From assembly GCA_002708925.1 (NCBI GenBank), contig PAPN01000061.1:1-59313 (forward strand): DNA of 59,313 nucleotides. Direction: 5' to 3'. The position numbers and the translations under genes are program-made. The notes below the pieces were generated by a model that saw nothing but the letters and a program-made list of their open reading frames with translations, ran no database searches and was not told the origin of the DNA. The stretch's first letter is position 1; every line of letters starts with the position of its first letter. Shown here one piece after another: positions 29,247 through 38,461 of this stretch. The stretch is from Paracoccaceae bacterium. GTDB lineage: Bacteria; Pseudomonadota; Alphaproteobacteria; Rhodobacterales; Rhodobacteraceae.

Positions 29247-30266
29247 ATGATTCAAAAGCCCAAAGTAGTCCTGCTGAACGATACCTCGACGCGCTATCAC
29301 CACGGCTGCGCGCGCGTGATGCGCCTGCTGGTCCAGGGGATGCAGGACGCCGGGTTGCAGATCATCGCCCGCAGCCCCGCGCGGCACGATTGGGAAAAGG
29401 ACGGCTCTTTCATTCAGGCGCTTGGCGAGGCCGATCTGATCGTTATCAACGGCGAGGGCACGCTGCATCACGGAAAACCCGCAGGCGAGGCGCTGCTGCG
29501 CATTGCAGACCACCCCGCGCGCGGACAGACTCCGCTGGTGCTGCTGAATGCCATGTACGAGGAAAACCCGGCAAAATGGGGGGAGTACCTGTCGAAATTC
29601 GCGCTGATTGCGGCCCGAGACAGCGCCAGCGCCGCGCGCCTGTCCGACGCCAGCGGACAAGAGGTGCGCTGGCTGCCCGACCTGTCGCTGTCCGCCCCGG
29701 CAGAGATCACGCCTGCCACGCGGGCGGGGGTGATCGTCGGCGATTCCGTGCGGCTGAACAAACGCCGCATTCTGGCCCGCGCCGCAACGCGTTTGCCGCA
29801 GGCCAGTTTTATCCCCACAAAAACCCTGCGGGGGAAAATCTGGCGGCTGCCGGGGCTGGGGTGGCTGCTGCGCGGGCTGCTGTTTCGGGGCTATAATGCG
29901 GTCTGGCCGCTGCGCGCCCCGCGTTTCGAAATGCCCCTGACCGAGGCCGAGTATCTGCGCAGGATTGCCGGGGCGCGGCTTCACATCACCGGACGGTTTC
30001 ACGCGGTCTGTCTGTCCATGCTGACGGAAACGCCCTTTCTTGCGCTGACCTCGAATGCCTCGAAAATCGAGCAATTACTGATAGATGCAGGGATGCAGAC
30101 CGACCGGATCATTGCCTCTGACGCGCTGGATGCCCCGCCGCAAACGGCTGACTTCTCTCCAGCCGAGCTGGCCGCGATCCGCCAGTTCCGCGCCCGCGCC
30201 CAGAGCCAGGCACAGCAGCTGTTTACCGACCTGGCCGCGCTGGCGCACGCCCATTCGGACCGTTAA
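29247..30266 (+). CDS. Polysaccharide pyruvyl transferase family protein
   Basis: 339 residues. The C-terminal half has RRIAGARLHITGRFHAVCLS and ETPFLALTSNASKIEQLLID, the signature of the polysaccharide pyruvyl transferase family, whose members add pyruvate ketals to exopolysaccharides. The N-terminal half has INGEGTLHHGKP, also typical. It follows waaA after 40 bases on the same strand and ends in a 4-base shared TTAA with the convergent next gene. Substrate unknown. Confidence 0.82.
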   Translation: MIQKPKVVLLNDTSTRYHHGCARVMRLLVQGMQDAGLQIIARSPARHDWEKDGSFIQALGEADLIVINGEGTLHHGKPAGEALLRIADHPARGQTPLVLLNAMYEENPAKWGEYLSKFALIAARDSASAARLSDASGQEVRWLPDLSLSAPAEITPATRAGVIVGDSVRLNKRRILARAATRLPQASFIPTKTLRGKIWRLPGLGWLLRGLLFRGYNAVWPLRAPRFEMPLTEAEYLRRIAGARLHITGRFHAVCLSMLTETPFLALTSNASKIEQLLIDAGMQTDRIIASDALDAPPQTADFSPAELAAIRQFRARAQSQAQQLFTDLAALAHAHSDR

Positions 30267-31015
30267 AGATCCGACATCCCACGCCCGGTCAGGTACAGAT
30301 CGGCGATCGCGCAGGCTGTCTTGGGGCTTAGGCCTCCGTCAGCCACCATCGGCCAGTGCTGCGCCGTGCGCGTGTCCATGATCGCCATCCGTCCGGGGCG
30401 CAGACGGACCGGGATATGGCTGTTTCCCAGATGCGCCAGCGCCGCGGCGCGATGCTTGCCCCCCATCACAAAGAAACACGCGCGTGTGCCGTCGGTGATG
30501 AAATGCCCCTCGATATCGCCGTGTTTATCCGGCTGAAATCCCGATTTACGAATGCCCGAGGCCACACGGGAAAGGCGCAGCGCCTCAAGCGTTACTTTTT
30601 TCGGCGTACAGGGCCCGTAGAAGGCCACGCCCTGGCTGGCGGGCAGGCCTTTCTCGCCGCCGGGGGGGCGATCCTTCAGCACCTTGCGCCAGGGCAGCAC
30701 ATAGGGCGGCAGATCGGCCCCCGCACCGCCGGGTAGCCCATACATCTGCCCCAGGTTTTCCGGCGCATGATGGGTGTAAAACCGGCTCAGAGCCTCTTTG
30801 CCCGTCGCAAGCGCCTGCACAAACGGGTGATCCGGCCCGTAGGTGAAACCGCCCTGCATCCGCAGCGCCGACACGGGCAGCTCCATGCGGAGCGGCGCCT
30901 TTTCCCACCAATAGGCATAGGGCAACGCGGCCATCGGATCGTCAAACCGGCGCACCACGGCTGCATAGCGCGCCAATGACGCCGCCTGTCGCATCGCTTT
31001 GAAAATGCCGGGCAT
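30263..31015 (-). CDS. Unrecognised protein with a ParB-like segment
   Basis: 250 residues, no signal peptide. The C-terminal half reads YGPCTPKKVTLEALRLSRV, then GHFITDGTRACFFVMGGKHR and AAALAHLGNSHIPVRL, which resembles the ParB N-terminal fold (a G-x-HR-x-AAL motif). The N-terminal half has aromatic-rich segments such as PYAYWWEKAP. It lies 32 bases downstream of the M20 amidohydrolase gene on the same strand and converges on the pyruvyl transferase gene. Similar proteins seem to accompany cell-surface sugar genes, but this is from memory and uncertain. Confidence 0.6.
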   Translation of the reverse strand: MPGIFKAMRQAASLARYAAVVRRFDDPMAALPYAYWWEKAPLRMELPVSALRMQGGFTYGPDHPFVQALATGKEALSRFYTHHAPENLGQMYGLPGGAGADLPPYVLPWRKVLKDRPPGGEKGLPASQGVAFYGPCTPKKVTLEALRLSRVASGIRKSGFQPDKHGDIEGHFITDGTRACFFVMGGKHRAAALAHLGNSHIPVRLRPGRMAIMDTRTAQHWPMVADGGLSPKTACAIADLYLTGRGMSDL

Positions 31016-31047
31016 GAGGATCCTTTCAGGAAACGGGTTTTCCCCGT

Positions 31048-32211
31048 TTACTGCGCGGGCATCCGGCGTTCAACCACCTCGGCCCACCAGCTGCACCCGG
31101 CGGGGATGGCTTGATCGTTGAAGTTATACGCCGGATGGTGAACCATCGCCGTATCGCCATTGCCCACCAGGATATAGGCACCGGGGCGTTCTTCGAGCAT
31201 GAAGGCGAAATCCTCTCCGCCCATGACCAATGGCGCATCGTTGCAGCTGCCGCTGATGCTACGCGCAACCTCGGCGGCGAAATCGGTCTGTTCGGGCGTG
31301 TTCACCATCACCGGATAGTTGCGGATATAGTTCACCCGCGCCACCCCGCCAAAGGTGGCCGCCACCCCGTCACAGATTTCCTGAATGCGTTTTTCGGCCA
31401 GATCGCGCATCTGCGCGCTCATGGTGCGCACGGTGCCCTTCAGATCCACCCGTTGCGGGATCACGTTGAACGCCTTGGACGAAGTTTCAAACGAGGTAAC
31501 CGACACCACCACCTGATCCACCGGATCGGCATTGCGACTGGCAATGGTCTGCATCGACAGCACCGCCTGCGAGGCCATCACCGTTGTATCCACCGTGTCA
31601 TGCGGCTTGGCGGCATGGCCTCCCTTGCCCTCGAACTCGATCTCGAACACATCCGTGGCGGCAAAGAACGCACCAGGACGGATGGCAAAGCTGCCGACGG
31701 GCTGGCCGGGCCAGTTGTGCATTCCATAGACCTCTTGAATGCCCCAGCGATCCATCAACCCGTCGTCGCACATTTCCTTACCGCCGCCGCCGCCCTCTTC
31801 GGCGGGCTGGAAGATCACCACGACGGTGCCATCGAAATTGCGCGTCTCGGCCAGGTATTTCGCCGCCCCCAACAGCATCGCGGTATGCCCGTCATGGCCG
31901 CAGGCGTGCATCGCGCCATCGGTTTTGCTGGCATAGTCCAGCCCCGTCTGTTCGTGGATGGGCAAGGCATCCATGTCCGCGCGCAGGCCGATCACCTTGC
32001 CGCTGCCGGTCTGTTTGCCCTTGATCACACCGACAACCCCGGTGCGGCCGATGCCCTCGGTCACCTCGTCACAGCCAAACTCGCGCAGCTTTTCCGCCAC
32101 GATCCCGGCGGTCCGCACGGTGTCGAACAGAATCTCGGGGTGTTCGTGGAAATCGCGGCGCCAGGCGGTGATTTCATCCTGCAACTCGGCAAAGCGGTTC
32201 TTAACTGGCAT
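31048..32211 (-). CDS. M20 family amidohydrolase (hippurate/N-acyl-amino-acid hydrolase type), copy A
   Basis: 387 residues. Typical M20D landmarks: DFHEHPEILFD, GLRADMDALPI, HACGHDGHTAMLLGAAKYL (metal ligands Cys/His), FQPAEEGGGGG, and VMGGEDFAFMLEERPGAY. Such enzymes remove acyl groups from N-acyl amino acids or cleave dipeptide-like amides. AAGGAT precedes the start. It is a tandem paralogue of the next gene, 12 bases away, and belongs to the operon headed by the peptide ABC ATPase, so imported peptides or acyl-amino acids are plausible substrates. Confidence 0.92.
   Translation of the reverse strand: MPVKNRFAELQDEITAWRRDFHEHPEILFDTVRTAGIVAEKLREFGCDEVTEGIGRTGVVGVIKGKQTGSGKVIGLRADMDALPIHEQTGLDYASKTDGAMHACGHDGHTAMLLGAAKYLAETRNFDGTVVVIFQPAEEGGGGGKEMCDDGLMDRWGIQEVYGMHNWPGQPVGSFAIRPGAFFAATDVFEIEFEGKGGHAAKPHDTVDTTVMASQAVLSMQTIASRNADPVDQVVVSVTSFETSSKAFNVIPQRVDLKGTVRTMSAQMRDLAEKRIQEICDGVAATFGGVARVNYIRNYPVMVNTPEQTDFAAEVARSISGSCNDAPLVMGGEDFAFMLEERPGAYILVGNGDTAMVHHPAYNFNDQAIPAGCSWWAEVVERRMPAQ
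31823..31914 (-). repeat. Near-identical 92-base tract, copy A (pairs with 33005-33096)
   Basis: This segment of the first M20 gene matches 33005-33096 in the second with 91 of 92 bases identical, including synonymous positions. It encodes the metal-binding HACGHDGH region and KYLAETRNFDG. Flanking parts of the two genes have diverged clearly. Confidence 0.85.
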
Positions 32212-32223
32212 GGGTCTTATCCT

Positions 32224-33387
32224 TTATGCGCCGCGAGGCATCCGGCGTTCGATCAGTTCGGCAAAGAAACTGCACCCCAAAGGGATGGCCGCATCGTTGA
32301 AATCATAGGCGGGGTGGTGGCACATCGGGCTGTCCCCGTTGCCCATAAAGATATAGGCGCCGGGGCGCGCTTCCAGCATGTAGGAAAAATCTTCGGCCGG
32401 CATGATCGGCGGGGTGTCGGTTTCCACATGGGTGGCAACGGCCTGCGCGGCCGCGATCGCGTGCCGGGTGGGGGCTTCGGCATTCACGGTGGGCGGGTAG
32501 CCGCGTTCGTAAATCACCTCGGCCGTGGCACCATAGGCCTCGGCGGTCAGGGTGGCGACGGATTTCAGGCGCTTTTCCACCAGATCGCGGATTTCGGGCT
32601 CAAAGCAGCGCACGGTGCCGCGCAGCTTGGCCGTCTGGGGGATCACGTTTTGCGTATCGCTTTCGGTCAGGAAGGTGGCCACCGTCAGCACCGCCTGTTT
32701 CACCGGGTCCACATTGCGCGAAACGATGGATTGCAGCGCGATCACCACATGGCTGGCGGCCAGAGTGGTATCGATCGCATCATGCGGCTGCGCGGCATGG
32801 CCGCCCACGCCCGTCACCAGGATCTCGAACTCATCGGCCGAGGCCATCAGCGGGCCGGGCCGGATCGCAAATTCACCCACAGGCACGCCGGGCATGTTGT
32901 GCAGGCCATAGACCTCCTGCACGTTCCAGCGATCCATCGCGCCATCCTCGACCATTTTCAGACCGCCCGCGCCGCCATCTTCGGCCGGTTGGAACAGCAG
33001 CACCACGGTGCCATCGAAATTGCGCGTCTCGGCCAGGTATTTCGCCGCCCCCAGCAGCATCGCGGTATGCCCGTCATGGCCGCAGGCGTGCATCGCCCCG
33101 TCAATCTTCGAGGCATAGTCCAGCCCGGTAATTTCCGACATCGGCAGCGCATCCATATCCGCGCGCAGGCCAATCACCCGGTCCGAGCTGCCGGCCCTGA
33201 TCACCCCCACCACGCCGGTAATACCGATGCCCTCGACCACCTCATCGCAGCCAAATTCGCGCAGCTTATCAGCGACGATCCCGGCGGTGCGATGGACGTC
33301 GAACAGGATTTCGGGATGTTCGTGGAAATCATGCCGCCAGGCGGTGATCTCCGAATGCATTTGCGCAAAGCGGTTCTTGACCGGCAT
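32224..33387 (-). CDS. M20 family amidohydrolase (hippurate/N-acyl-amino-acid hydrolase type), copy B
   Basis: 387 residues, same length and start (MPVKNRFAQ) as copy A. Motifs: DFHEHPEILFDVHRTAGIV, GLRADMDALPM, HACGHDGHTAMLLGAAKYL, FQPAEDGGAGG and IMPAEDFSYMLEARPGAY. The lid and substrate-side segments differ from copy A (GLHNMPG versus GMHNWPG; ESDTQNVIPQTAKLRG versus SSKAFNVIPQRVDLKG), which suggests separate substrate preferences after duplication. AAAGGAC precedes its start. Confidence 0.92.
   Translation of the reverse strand: MPVKNRFAQMHSEITAWRHDFHEHPEILFDVHRTAGIVADKLREFGCDEVVEGIGITGVVGVIRAGSSDRVIGLRADMDALPMSEITGLDYASKIDGAMHACGHDGHTAMLLGAAKYLAETRNFDGTVVLLFQPAEDGGAGGLKMVEDGAMDRWNVQEVYGLHNMPGVPVGEFAIRPGPLMASADEFEILVTGVGGHAAQPHDAIDTTLAASHVVIALQSIVSRNVDPVKQAVLTVATFLTESDTQNVIPQTAKLRGTVRCFEPEIRDLVEKRLKSVATLTAEAYGATAEVIYERGYPPTVNAEAPTRHAIAAAQAVATHVETDTPPIMPAEDFSYMLEARPGAYIFMGNGDSPMCHHPAYDFNDAAIPLGCSFFAELIERRMPRGA
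33005..33096 (-). repeat. Near-identical 92-base tract, copy B (pairs with 31823-31914)
   Basis: Second copy of the tract described at 31823-31914; one base differs. It lies in the same register of the paralogous gene. Confidence 0.85.
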
Positions 33388-33401
33388 GGTCTGTCCTTTC
33401 G

Positions 33402-34562
33402 TTATGCCAGCAGATCCAACAGGCGGCGCATGAAATCATGCCCCTTGTTGAACTGCGCGACAGAGATGAATTCGTTCGGCTGATGCGCCTGTTCGATATT
33501 GCCCGGACCGCAGACAACCACCGAATAGCCCGCCGCCTGGAAATGGCTGGCCTCGGTGCCGTAGCTGACAACATGCGTGCCGTTATCCCCGGTGATCTGG
33601 CGGGCCAGGGTTTCGGCCTCGCCTTCGGGTTCGGGCATGAAACCGGGCAGGGAAAAATCGGCGCGGATCTCAATCCGGGTGGCGGGGTGGACGGCCTGCA
33701 TCTCGGCCTCGATCTGGGCGGCGCGGGCCCGCAGACGGGCATCCCAATCGGCTGGATCCTGCCCCGGAATGATGCGAAAGCCAAAGCCGAATTCGCAATC
33801 CTTGGCGGTGATATTATGCGCTGTTCCGCCGCTGATCTGCCCCACATGGGCGGTGGTCCAATGCGGATCGAACATGGCCGCCACGGGGCTGGGCGGGGCC
33901 GCGCGGGTTTCGGCGTTTACCGCGTTGGCCCAGTCGATCAGCCTGGCCCCGTACATGATCGCATTGACGCCCTTATGCAGGATCGAGCTGTGGACCTCAT
34001 GCCCATGCACATGAATCCAATAGGAAATCCCGCCCTTATGCCCAGTCACGGCCCGCAGCATCGAGGGCTCTCCCACGATCACCGCGCTGGCCAGTGGCAG
34101 CGTTTCCTGCATCCGTTCAATCAGGGGCGGCGCGCCGGTGCAGCCGATTTCCTCGTCATAGCTGAGCGCCAGTTGCAAGGGCCGGGTGACGCCGCGGTGC
34201 TGCGCCTCGACCAGCGCCCAGATTGCCAGCGCGTCAAAGCCCTTCATATCCGCGCAGCCGCGCCCGTAATATCTGCCGTCCTTTTCCACCACCGTGAATG
34301 GATCCGAGCCCCAGGGCTGCCCATCCACCGGCACCACATCCGTATGCCCGGACAGAACCACGCCGCCGGCCACTTCGGGGCCGACATGCGCGAACAGGGC
34401 CGCCTTATCCCCGTCCGCGTTATACATGCGATGAGCGGTGATCCCGTGGCTGGCCAGATACGCCTCGACCCACTCGACCAGGGCCAGATTGGAATCGCGG
34501 CTGACCGTCGGAAAGGCCACCAGCCGCTCCATCAGATCATAGGGCGTAAGGCGCGCGGGCAT
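33402..34562 (-). CDS. argE: Acetylornithine deacetylase / ArgE-type M20 deacylase
   Basis: 386 residues. M20A features: VVLSGHTDVVPVDGQPW with the first metal His/Asp, GRGCADMKGFDALAIWALVE, SYDEEIGCTGAPPLIERM with the catalytic Glu pair, and C-terminal VSYGTEASHFQAAGYSVVVCGPG. The pattern fits acetylornithine deacetylase, which releases ornithine from N-acetylornithine. In this operon with a peptide transporter and two other M20 genes it may act on other N-acyl amino acids; many alphaproteobacteria use ArgJ for arginine synthesis instead. It begins 1 base after the ATPase stop. Confidence 0.8.
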   Translation of the reverse strand: MPARLTPYDLMERLVAFPTVSRDSNLALVEWVEAYLASHGITAHRMYNADGDKAALFAHVGPEVAGGVVLSGHTDVVPVDGQPWGSDPFTVVEKDGRYYGRGCADMKGFDALAIWALVEAQHRGVTRPLQLALSYDEEIGCTGAPPLIERMQETLPLASAVIVGEPSMLRAVTGHKGGISYWIHVHGHEVHSSILHKGVNAIMYGARLIDWANAVNAETRAAPPSPVAAMFDPHWTTAHVGQISGGTAHNITAKDCEFGFGFRIIPGQDPADWDARLRARAAQIEAEMQAVHPATRIEIRADFSLPGFMPEPEGEAETLARQITGDNGTHVVSYGTEASHFQAAGYSVVVCGPGNIEQAHQPNEFISVAQFNKGHDFMRRLLDLLA

Positions 34563-34563
34563 G

Positions 34564-36399
34564 TCAGTATCCGCTGTCCGTGGTCAGGATGAAATGGCCG
34601 GGGCTGACCTCGGTATATTCCGAGGGCGCGGGCTGATAGCCAACCGGATGGATCGGCGAGGGGATGGGTTTGAAGTTCAGATCCCGCTCGGATTTGCGAT
34701 TATGCGGATCGGCAATGGGAACCGCCTGCATCAGCGCCTGGGTATAGGGATGCTGCGGGTTTTCGAACACCGCCTGGCGCGGCCCCAGTTCGACGATCCG
34801 GCCCAGATACATCACCCCCACATCGTGGCTGACCCGTTCAACCACCGCCATATCGTGACTGATGAACAGAAAGGACAGGCCCAGATCGGCCTGCAACTCC
34901 ATCATCAGGTTCAGCACCTGCGCCTGAACAGAGACATCCAGCGCGCTGACGGCCTCATCGGCAATGATCAGCTTGGGGTTCAGCGCCAGAGCCCGCGCAA
35001 TGGCGATGCGCTGACGCTGGCCGCCGGACATCTCGTGCGGGTAGCGGCGCATGAAACTGCGCGGCAGCTCGACCCGGTCGAACAGCATTTCAACCCGGTC
35101 CATCAGTTCGCTGCCGGTGTGGGTGCCGAAATTGCGCATCGGCTCGGCCACCTGATCGGCCAGCTGCATCTGCGGATTCAGACTGGCAAAGGGATCCTGA
35201 AACACCATCTGCATGTCCTGACGCGCCCGGCGCAGATCGCGCGGGCTGAGCGCCATCACATCCGTGCCGTCCAGCATGATTTCCCCCGATTGCGGCTGCA
35301 CCAGCCGCAAGATGGACCGGCCCGCCGTGGATTTACCGCAGCCGGATTCGCCCACCAAAGACAGGGTACGCCCCTTATTCAGGGTAAAGGACACGTCCTC
35401 GACCGCGTGCACATTGGCCACCGTCCGGCGAAAGAACCCGCCCTGCACCGGAAAGCGCGTCACCAGGTTTTTCACCGTCAGCAGAGGTTGATCAGTGCCT
35501 TCGATCGGCTGAATATCGGCCTGTTCGCGCCCCAGCAGCTTCATCGGTTCGGGCAGGGGTTTGCCCGTCATCTCGCCCAGTTTGGGCACCGCCGCCAGCA
35601 AGGCCTTGGTGTAATCGTGCTGCGGGTTTTCGAAGATTTCGGTAACCGTTCCCTCTTCGACCTTGTTGCCGCGGAACATCACGACAACCCGGTCAGCCAT
35701 CTGCGCCACCACCGACATATCATGGGTGATGAACATCACCGCCGTGCCGGTTTCACGCTTCAGCCGGTTCATCAGCGCCAGGATTTCCGCCTGAATGGTC
35801 ACGTCCAGCGCGGTGGTCGGCTCGTCCGCGATCAGCAGGCGCGGCTCGCAGGCCAGAGCCATGGCGATCACCACGCGCTGACGCATCCCGCCCGACAGCT
35901 CGTGCGGATATTGTTTCAGGCGGCGCTCGGGCTCGGGGATGCGCACCTGTTTAAGCAGATCCAGCGCGCGGGCTGTGGCGGCCTCTTTGGACAGGCCTTT
36001 GTGCAGGCGCAGCCCCTCGGTCAGCTGACGGCCGACGGTAAAGACCGGGTTCAGCGCGGTCATCGGCTCTTGAAAGATCATCCCGATCTCATTGCCGCGA
36101 ATCGTCCGCATCAAGGACTGATCGGTTTTGGCCAAATCCAGTTCTTCGCCTGATTTTCGATCAAAAATCAGGCGCCCGCCCGCGATTTTCCCGCCGCCGA
36201 ATTCCACCAGACGCATCAAAGACAGGCTGGACACGGACTTGCCCGAACCGGATTCGCCCACAATGGCCACCGTTTCCCCGGCGTTCACCTGAAACGAGAC
36301 ATCCTCGACGCCGACAACAGGGCCATCCTTTGTTTGAAACTCGACTCGTAGATTCTCGATCGAGGCGATTGGCTGATCCAGCATCACCGATTTTCCCAT
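34564..36399 (-). CDS. Fused dual-domain peptide ABC transporter ATPase (GsiA/DppDF-like)
   Basis: 611 residues with two ATP-binding cassettes in one chain. First half: Walker A GESGSGKS (48-55), signature ELSGGMRQRV, Walker B LLIADEPTTALDV. Second half: Walker A GESGCGKST, signature EMSGGQRQRI, Walker B LIIADEAVSALDV. Oppositely transcribed binding-protein and permease genes next to it supply the rest of a peptide/opine/nickel-type importer. Its start at 36399 is 261 bases from the binding-protein start. A start at MLDQP (36384) is also possible. Confidence 0.95.
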   Translation of the reverse strand: MGKSVMLDQPIASIENLRVEFQTKDGPVVGVEDVSFQVNAGETVAIVGESGSGKSVSSLSLMRLVEFGGGKIAGGRLIFDRKSGEELDLAKTDQSLMRTIRGNEIGMIFQEPMTALNPVFTVGRQLTEGLRLHKGLSKEAATARALDLLKQVRIPEPERRLKQYPHELSGGMRQRVVIAMALACEPRLLIADEPTTALDVTIQAEILALMNRLKRETGTAVMFITHDMSVVAQMADRVVVMFRGNKVEEGTVTEIFENPQHDYTKALLAAVPKLGEMTGKPLPEPMKLLGREQADIQPIEGTDQPLLTVKNLVTRFPVQGGFFRRTVANVHAVEDVSFTLNKGRTLSLVGESGCGKSTAGRSILRLVQPQSGEIMLDGTDVMALSPRDLRRARQDMQMVFQDPFASLNPQMQLADQVAEPMRNFGTHTGSELMDRVEMLFDRVELPRSFMRRYPHEMSGGQRQRIAIARALALNPKLIIADEAVSALDVSVQAQVLNLMMELQADLGLSFLFISHDMAVVERVSHDVGVMYLGRIVELGPRQAVFENPQHPYTQALMQAVPIADPHNRKSERDLNFKPIPSPIHPVGYQPAPSEYTEVSPGHFILTTDSGY

Positions 36400-36660
36400 G
36401 CAGTGCCCGATAATGCACCGACGCTAACGACAGCCGGGCGCCAGTGTCAAATCGGTTGCAAACTTCCCGCCGGGTCAACCAACGGGATACTTGCATTTTT
36501 TGACCACTTGGTTTGGAGTTTCGGCACACGCGGTAGCCGCACCCCGAAAAATCGTGGTGCTGGAAAGGTATATTGGTGCATCCTTCGACCATACCGCGAA
36601 AAGAATCACACCCGATCGCACCGCGGGAACAGGCATTTTATGCCCAACAAGGAGAGAGAC
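36400..36660. promoter_or_regulatory. Divergent control region of the peptide transporter locus
   Basis: 261 bases between the ATPase gene (minus) and the binding-protein gene (plus). TATATT at 36569-36574 is a good -10 for the plus strand, about 85 bases before the start codon, without a clear -35. AAGGAGAG lies just before the binding-protein ATG. TGGTGC occurs twice around the -10. No named operator consensus is seen. Confidence 0.4.
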
Positions 36661-38361
36661 ATGAAACTGAAGTCCCTGATGATGGGCGCAGTCGCAACCA
36701 TCGGGCTGGCCCCCGCGGCTTTTGCAGAACGTGGCGCCGATGGCCATGTCAGCGTCATCTACTGGCAAGCGCCGTCCATCCTGAATCCGTATCTGTCGGC
36801 TGGAACCAAAGACATTCAGGCCTCGTCGCTGATCGTCGAACCGCTGGGCCGGTTCGATCAGAACGGCGCGCTGGTGCCCTTCCTGGCCGAGCAAATCCCC
36901 ACCGTGGAAAATGGCGGCGTGGCCGCGGATCTGACCTCGATCACCTGGAAACTGAAGCCGGGGCTGAAATGGTCGGATGGCTCGGCCCTGACCTCGGCGG
37001 ATGTGAAATTCACTGCTGAATACTGTATGCACCCCGAAGGCGGCTGCGCCCAGCTGGCCAAATTCGAAGGCGTCAGCAGCGTCGAGGCGCTGGACGACCT
37101 GACCGTCAAGGTCAACTTCTCCGAGCCCAAGCCGAACCCCTATCTGCCCTTCATGGGCGGCCAGTCGCCGGTGATCCAGAAGGCGCAGTTCGAAAACTGC
37201 ATGGGCGCCAAGGCCCCCGAATGTACCGACGCCAACTTTGGCCCCGTCGGCACCGGCCCCTTTGTGGTGGATGAGTTCCGCCCCAATGACGTGATCTCTC
37301 TGTCTGCGAACCCGAATTATCGCACCCCGAACAAACCAGCCTTCGCGACCATGACCTTCAAGGGCGGCGGCGATGCAACGGCTGCGGGCCGCGCCGTGCT
37401 GGAAACGGGCGAGTTCGACTACGCCTGGAACCTGCAATTGGCCCCCGATGTCATCGCCAAGATGGAAGAGGGCGGCAAAGGCAAGGTTGTGGCCGCCTTC
37501 GGCTCTTTGGTGGAACGGATCGAGATGAACATGACCGATCCCTCGCCCAGCCTGCCCGAAGGCGAGCGTTCGACCGCCAAACACCCCCACCCGATCCTGT
37601 CGGATGTGAAGGTGCGCAAGGCTCTCTCGATGGCCATCGACCGCGAATTGCTGGTGGAAATCGGCTATGGCAAGGCGGGGCGTCCGACCTGTAACCTGGT
37701 CCCTGCCCCGGCGCTCTATGCCTCGGATAACACCGATTGCATGACCCAGGACATCGAAGGCGCCAAGGCCCTGCTGGAGGAAGCCGGCTGGAAAGTGGGC
37801 GCAGGCGGCGTGCGTGAAAAAGACGGCATGAAGCTGAAGCTGCTGTATCAGACCTCGACCAACGCGGTGCGTCAGGATTTCCAGGCGCTGATCAAACAGT
37901 GGTGGAGCGAAATCGGCGTGCAGACCGAGCTGCGCAACCTGTCCGGTTCGGTGTTCTTCGGGGGGGATCCGGGCTCGCCCGATACGTTCCAGAAGTTCTA
38001 TGCCGACGTGGAAATGTATGCCAACAACTTCGACGGCACCGATCCGGAATCCTATCTGGCCGAGCACACCTGCGAAAAGGCTCCCAAGCCCGAATCGCAG
38101 TGGCAGGGTGAGAACATCAACCGTTTCTGCGATCCCGCCTATGATGCGCTGGTGGCCGAGCTGAGCCGCACCGGCGAGCTGGCAAAACGCGGTGAGATCG
38201 CCAAGAAGCTGAACGACATGCTGACCAAAGACAGCTATGTCATCGTGCCGCTGGTGGATCGTGGCCGCGTGTCGGCGCATTCCAACAGCCTGGGCGGCGT
38301 TGTGCTGAACACCTGGGATTCAGAGCTGTGGAACGCGGCCGACTGGTACCGCATCAAGTAA
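36661..38361 (+). CDS. Peptide ABC transporter substrate-binding protein (SBP family 5)
   Basis: 566 residues. A signal peptide (about 1-22, ending PAAFA) is followed by a periplasmic binding protein of the DppA/OppA type: WQAPSILNPYLSAGTKD near the N-terminus, LTSITWKLKPGLKWSDGSAL (the family signature region) and FGPVGTGPFVVDEFRPND. Cysteine pairs (CMHPEGGC; NCMGAKAPEC) suggest disulfides. The ATG at 36661 has AAGGAGAGAGAC before it. It is the first gene of the plus-strand transporter operon. Confidence 0.94.
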   Translation: MKLKSLMMGAVATIGLAPAAFAERGADGHVSVIYWQAPSILNPYLSAGTKDIQASSLIVEPLGRFDQNGALVPFLAEQIPTVENGGVAADLTSITWKLKPGLKWSDGSALTSADVKFTAEYCMHPEGGCAQLAKFEGVSSVEALDDLTVKVNFSEPKPNPYLPFMGGQSPVIQKAQFENCMGAKAPECTDANFGPVGTGPFVVDEFRPNDVISLSANPNYRTPNKPAFATMTFKGGGDATAAGRAVLETGEFDYAWNLQLAPDVIAKMEEGGKGKVVAAFGSLVERIEMNMTDPSPSLPEGERSTAKHPHPILSDVKVRKALSMAIDRELLVEIGYGKAGRPTCNLVPAPALYASDNTDCMTQDIEGAKALLEEAGWKVGAGGVREKDGMKLKLLYQTSTNAVRQDFQALIKQWWSEIGVQTELRNLSGSVFFGGDPGSPDTFQKFYADVEMYANNFDGTDPESYLAEHTCEKAPKPESQWQGENINRFCDPAYDALVAELSRTGELAKRGEIAKKLNDMLTKDSYVIVPLVDRGRVSAHSNSLGGVVLNTWDSELWNAADWYRIK

Positions 38362-38374
38362 TCACGCATACTCC

Positions 38375-38411
38375 AAGCCCCGGCCCACGCTGGCCGGGGC
38401 TTTTGTTTTTT
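38375..38411 (+). terminator. Hairpin with T-run between binding-protein and permease genes
   Basis: AAGCCCCGGCC (38375-38385) pairs with GGCCGGGGCTT (38392-38402) around CACGCT, followed by TTTTGTTTTTT. It probably ends most transcripts after the binding-protein gene, allowing more binding protein than permease to be made. Confidence 0.85.
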
Positions 38412-38461
38412 CGGCGTCCGTATACGCCGCTCCTCTAACGATAAGCCGCAAAGGCGACCTT

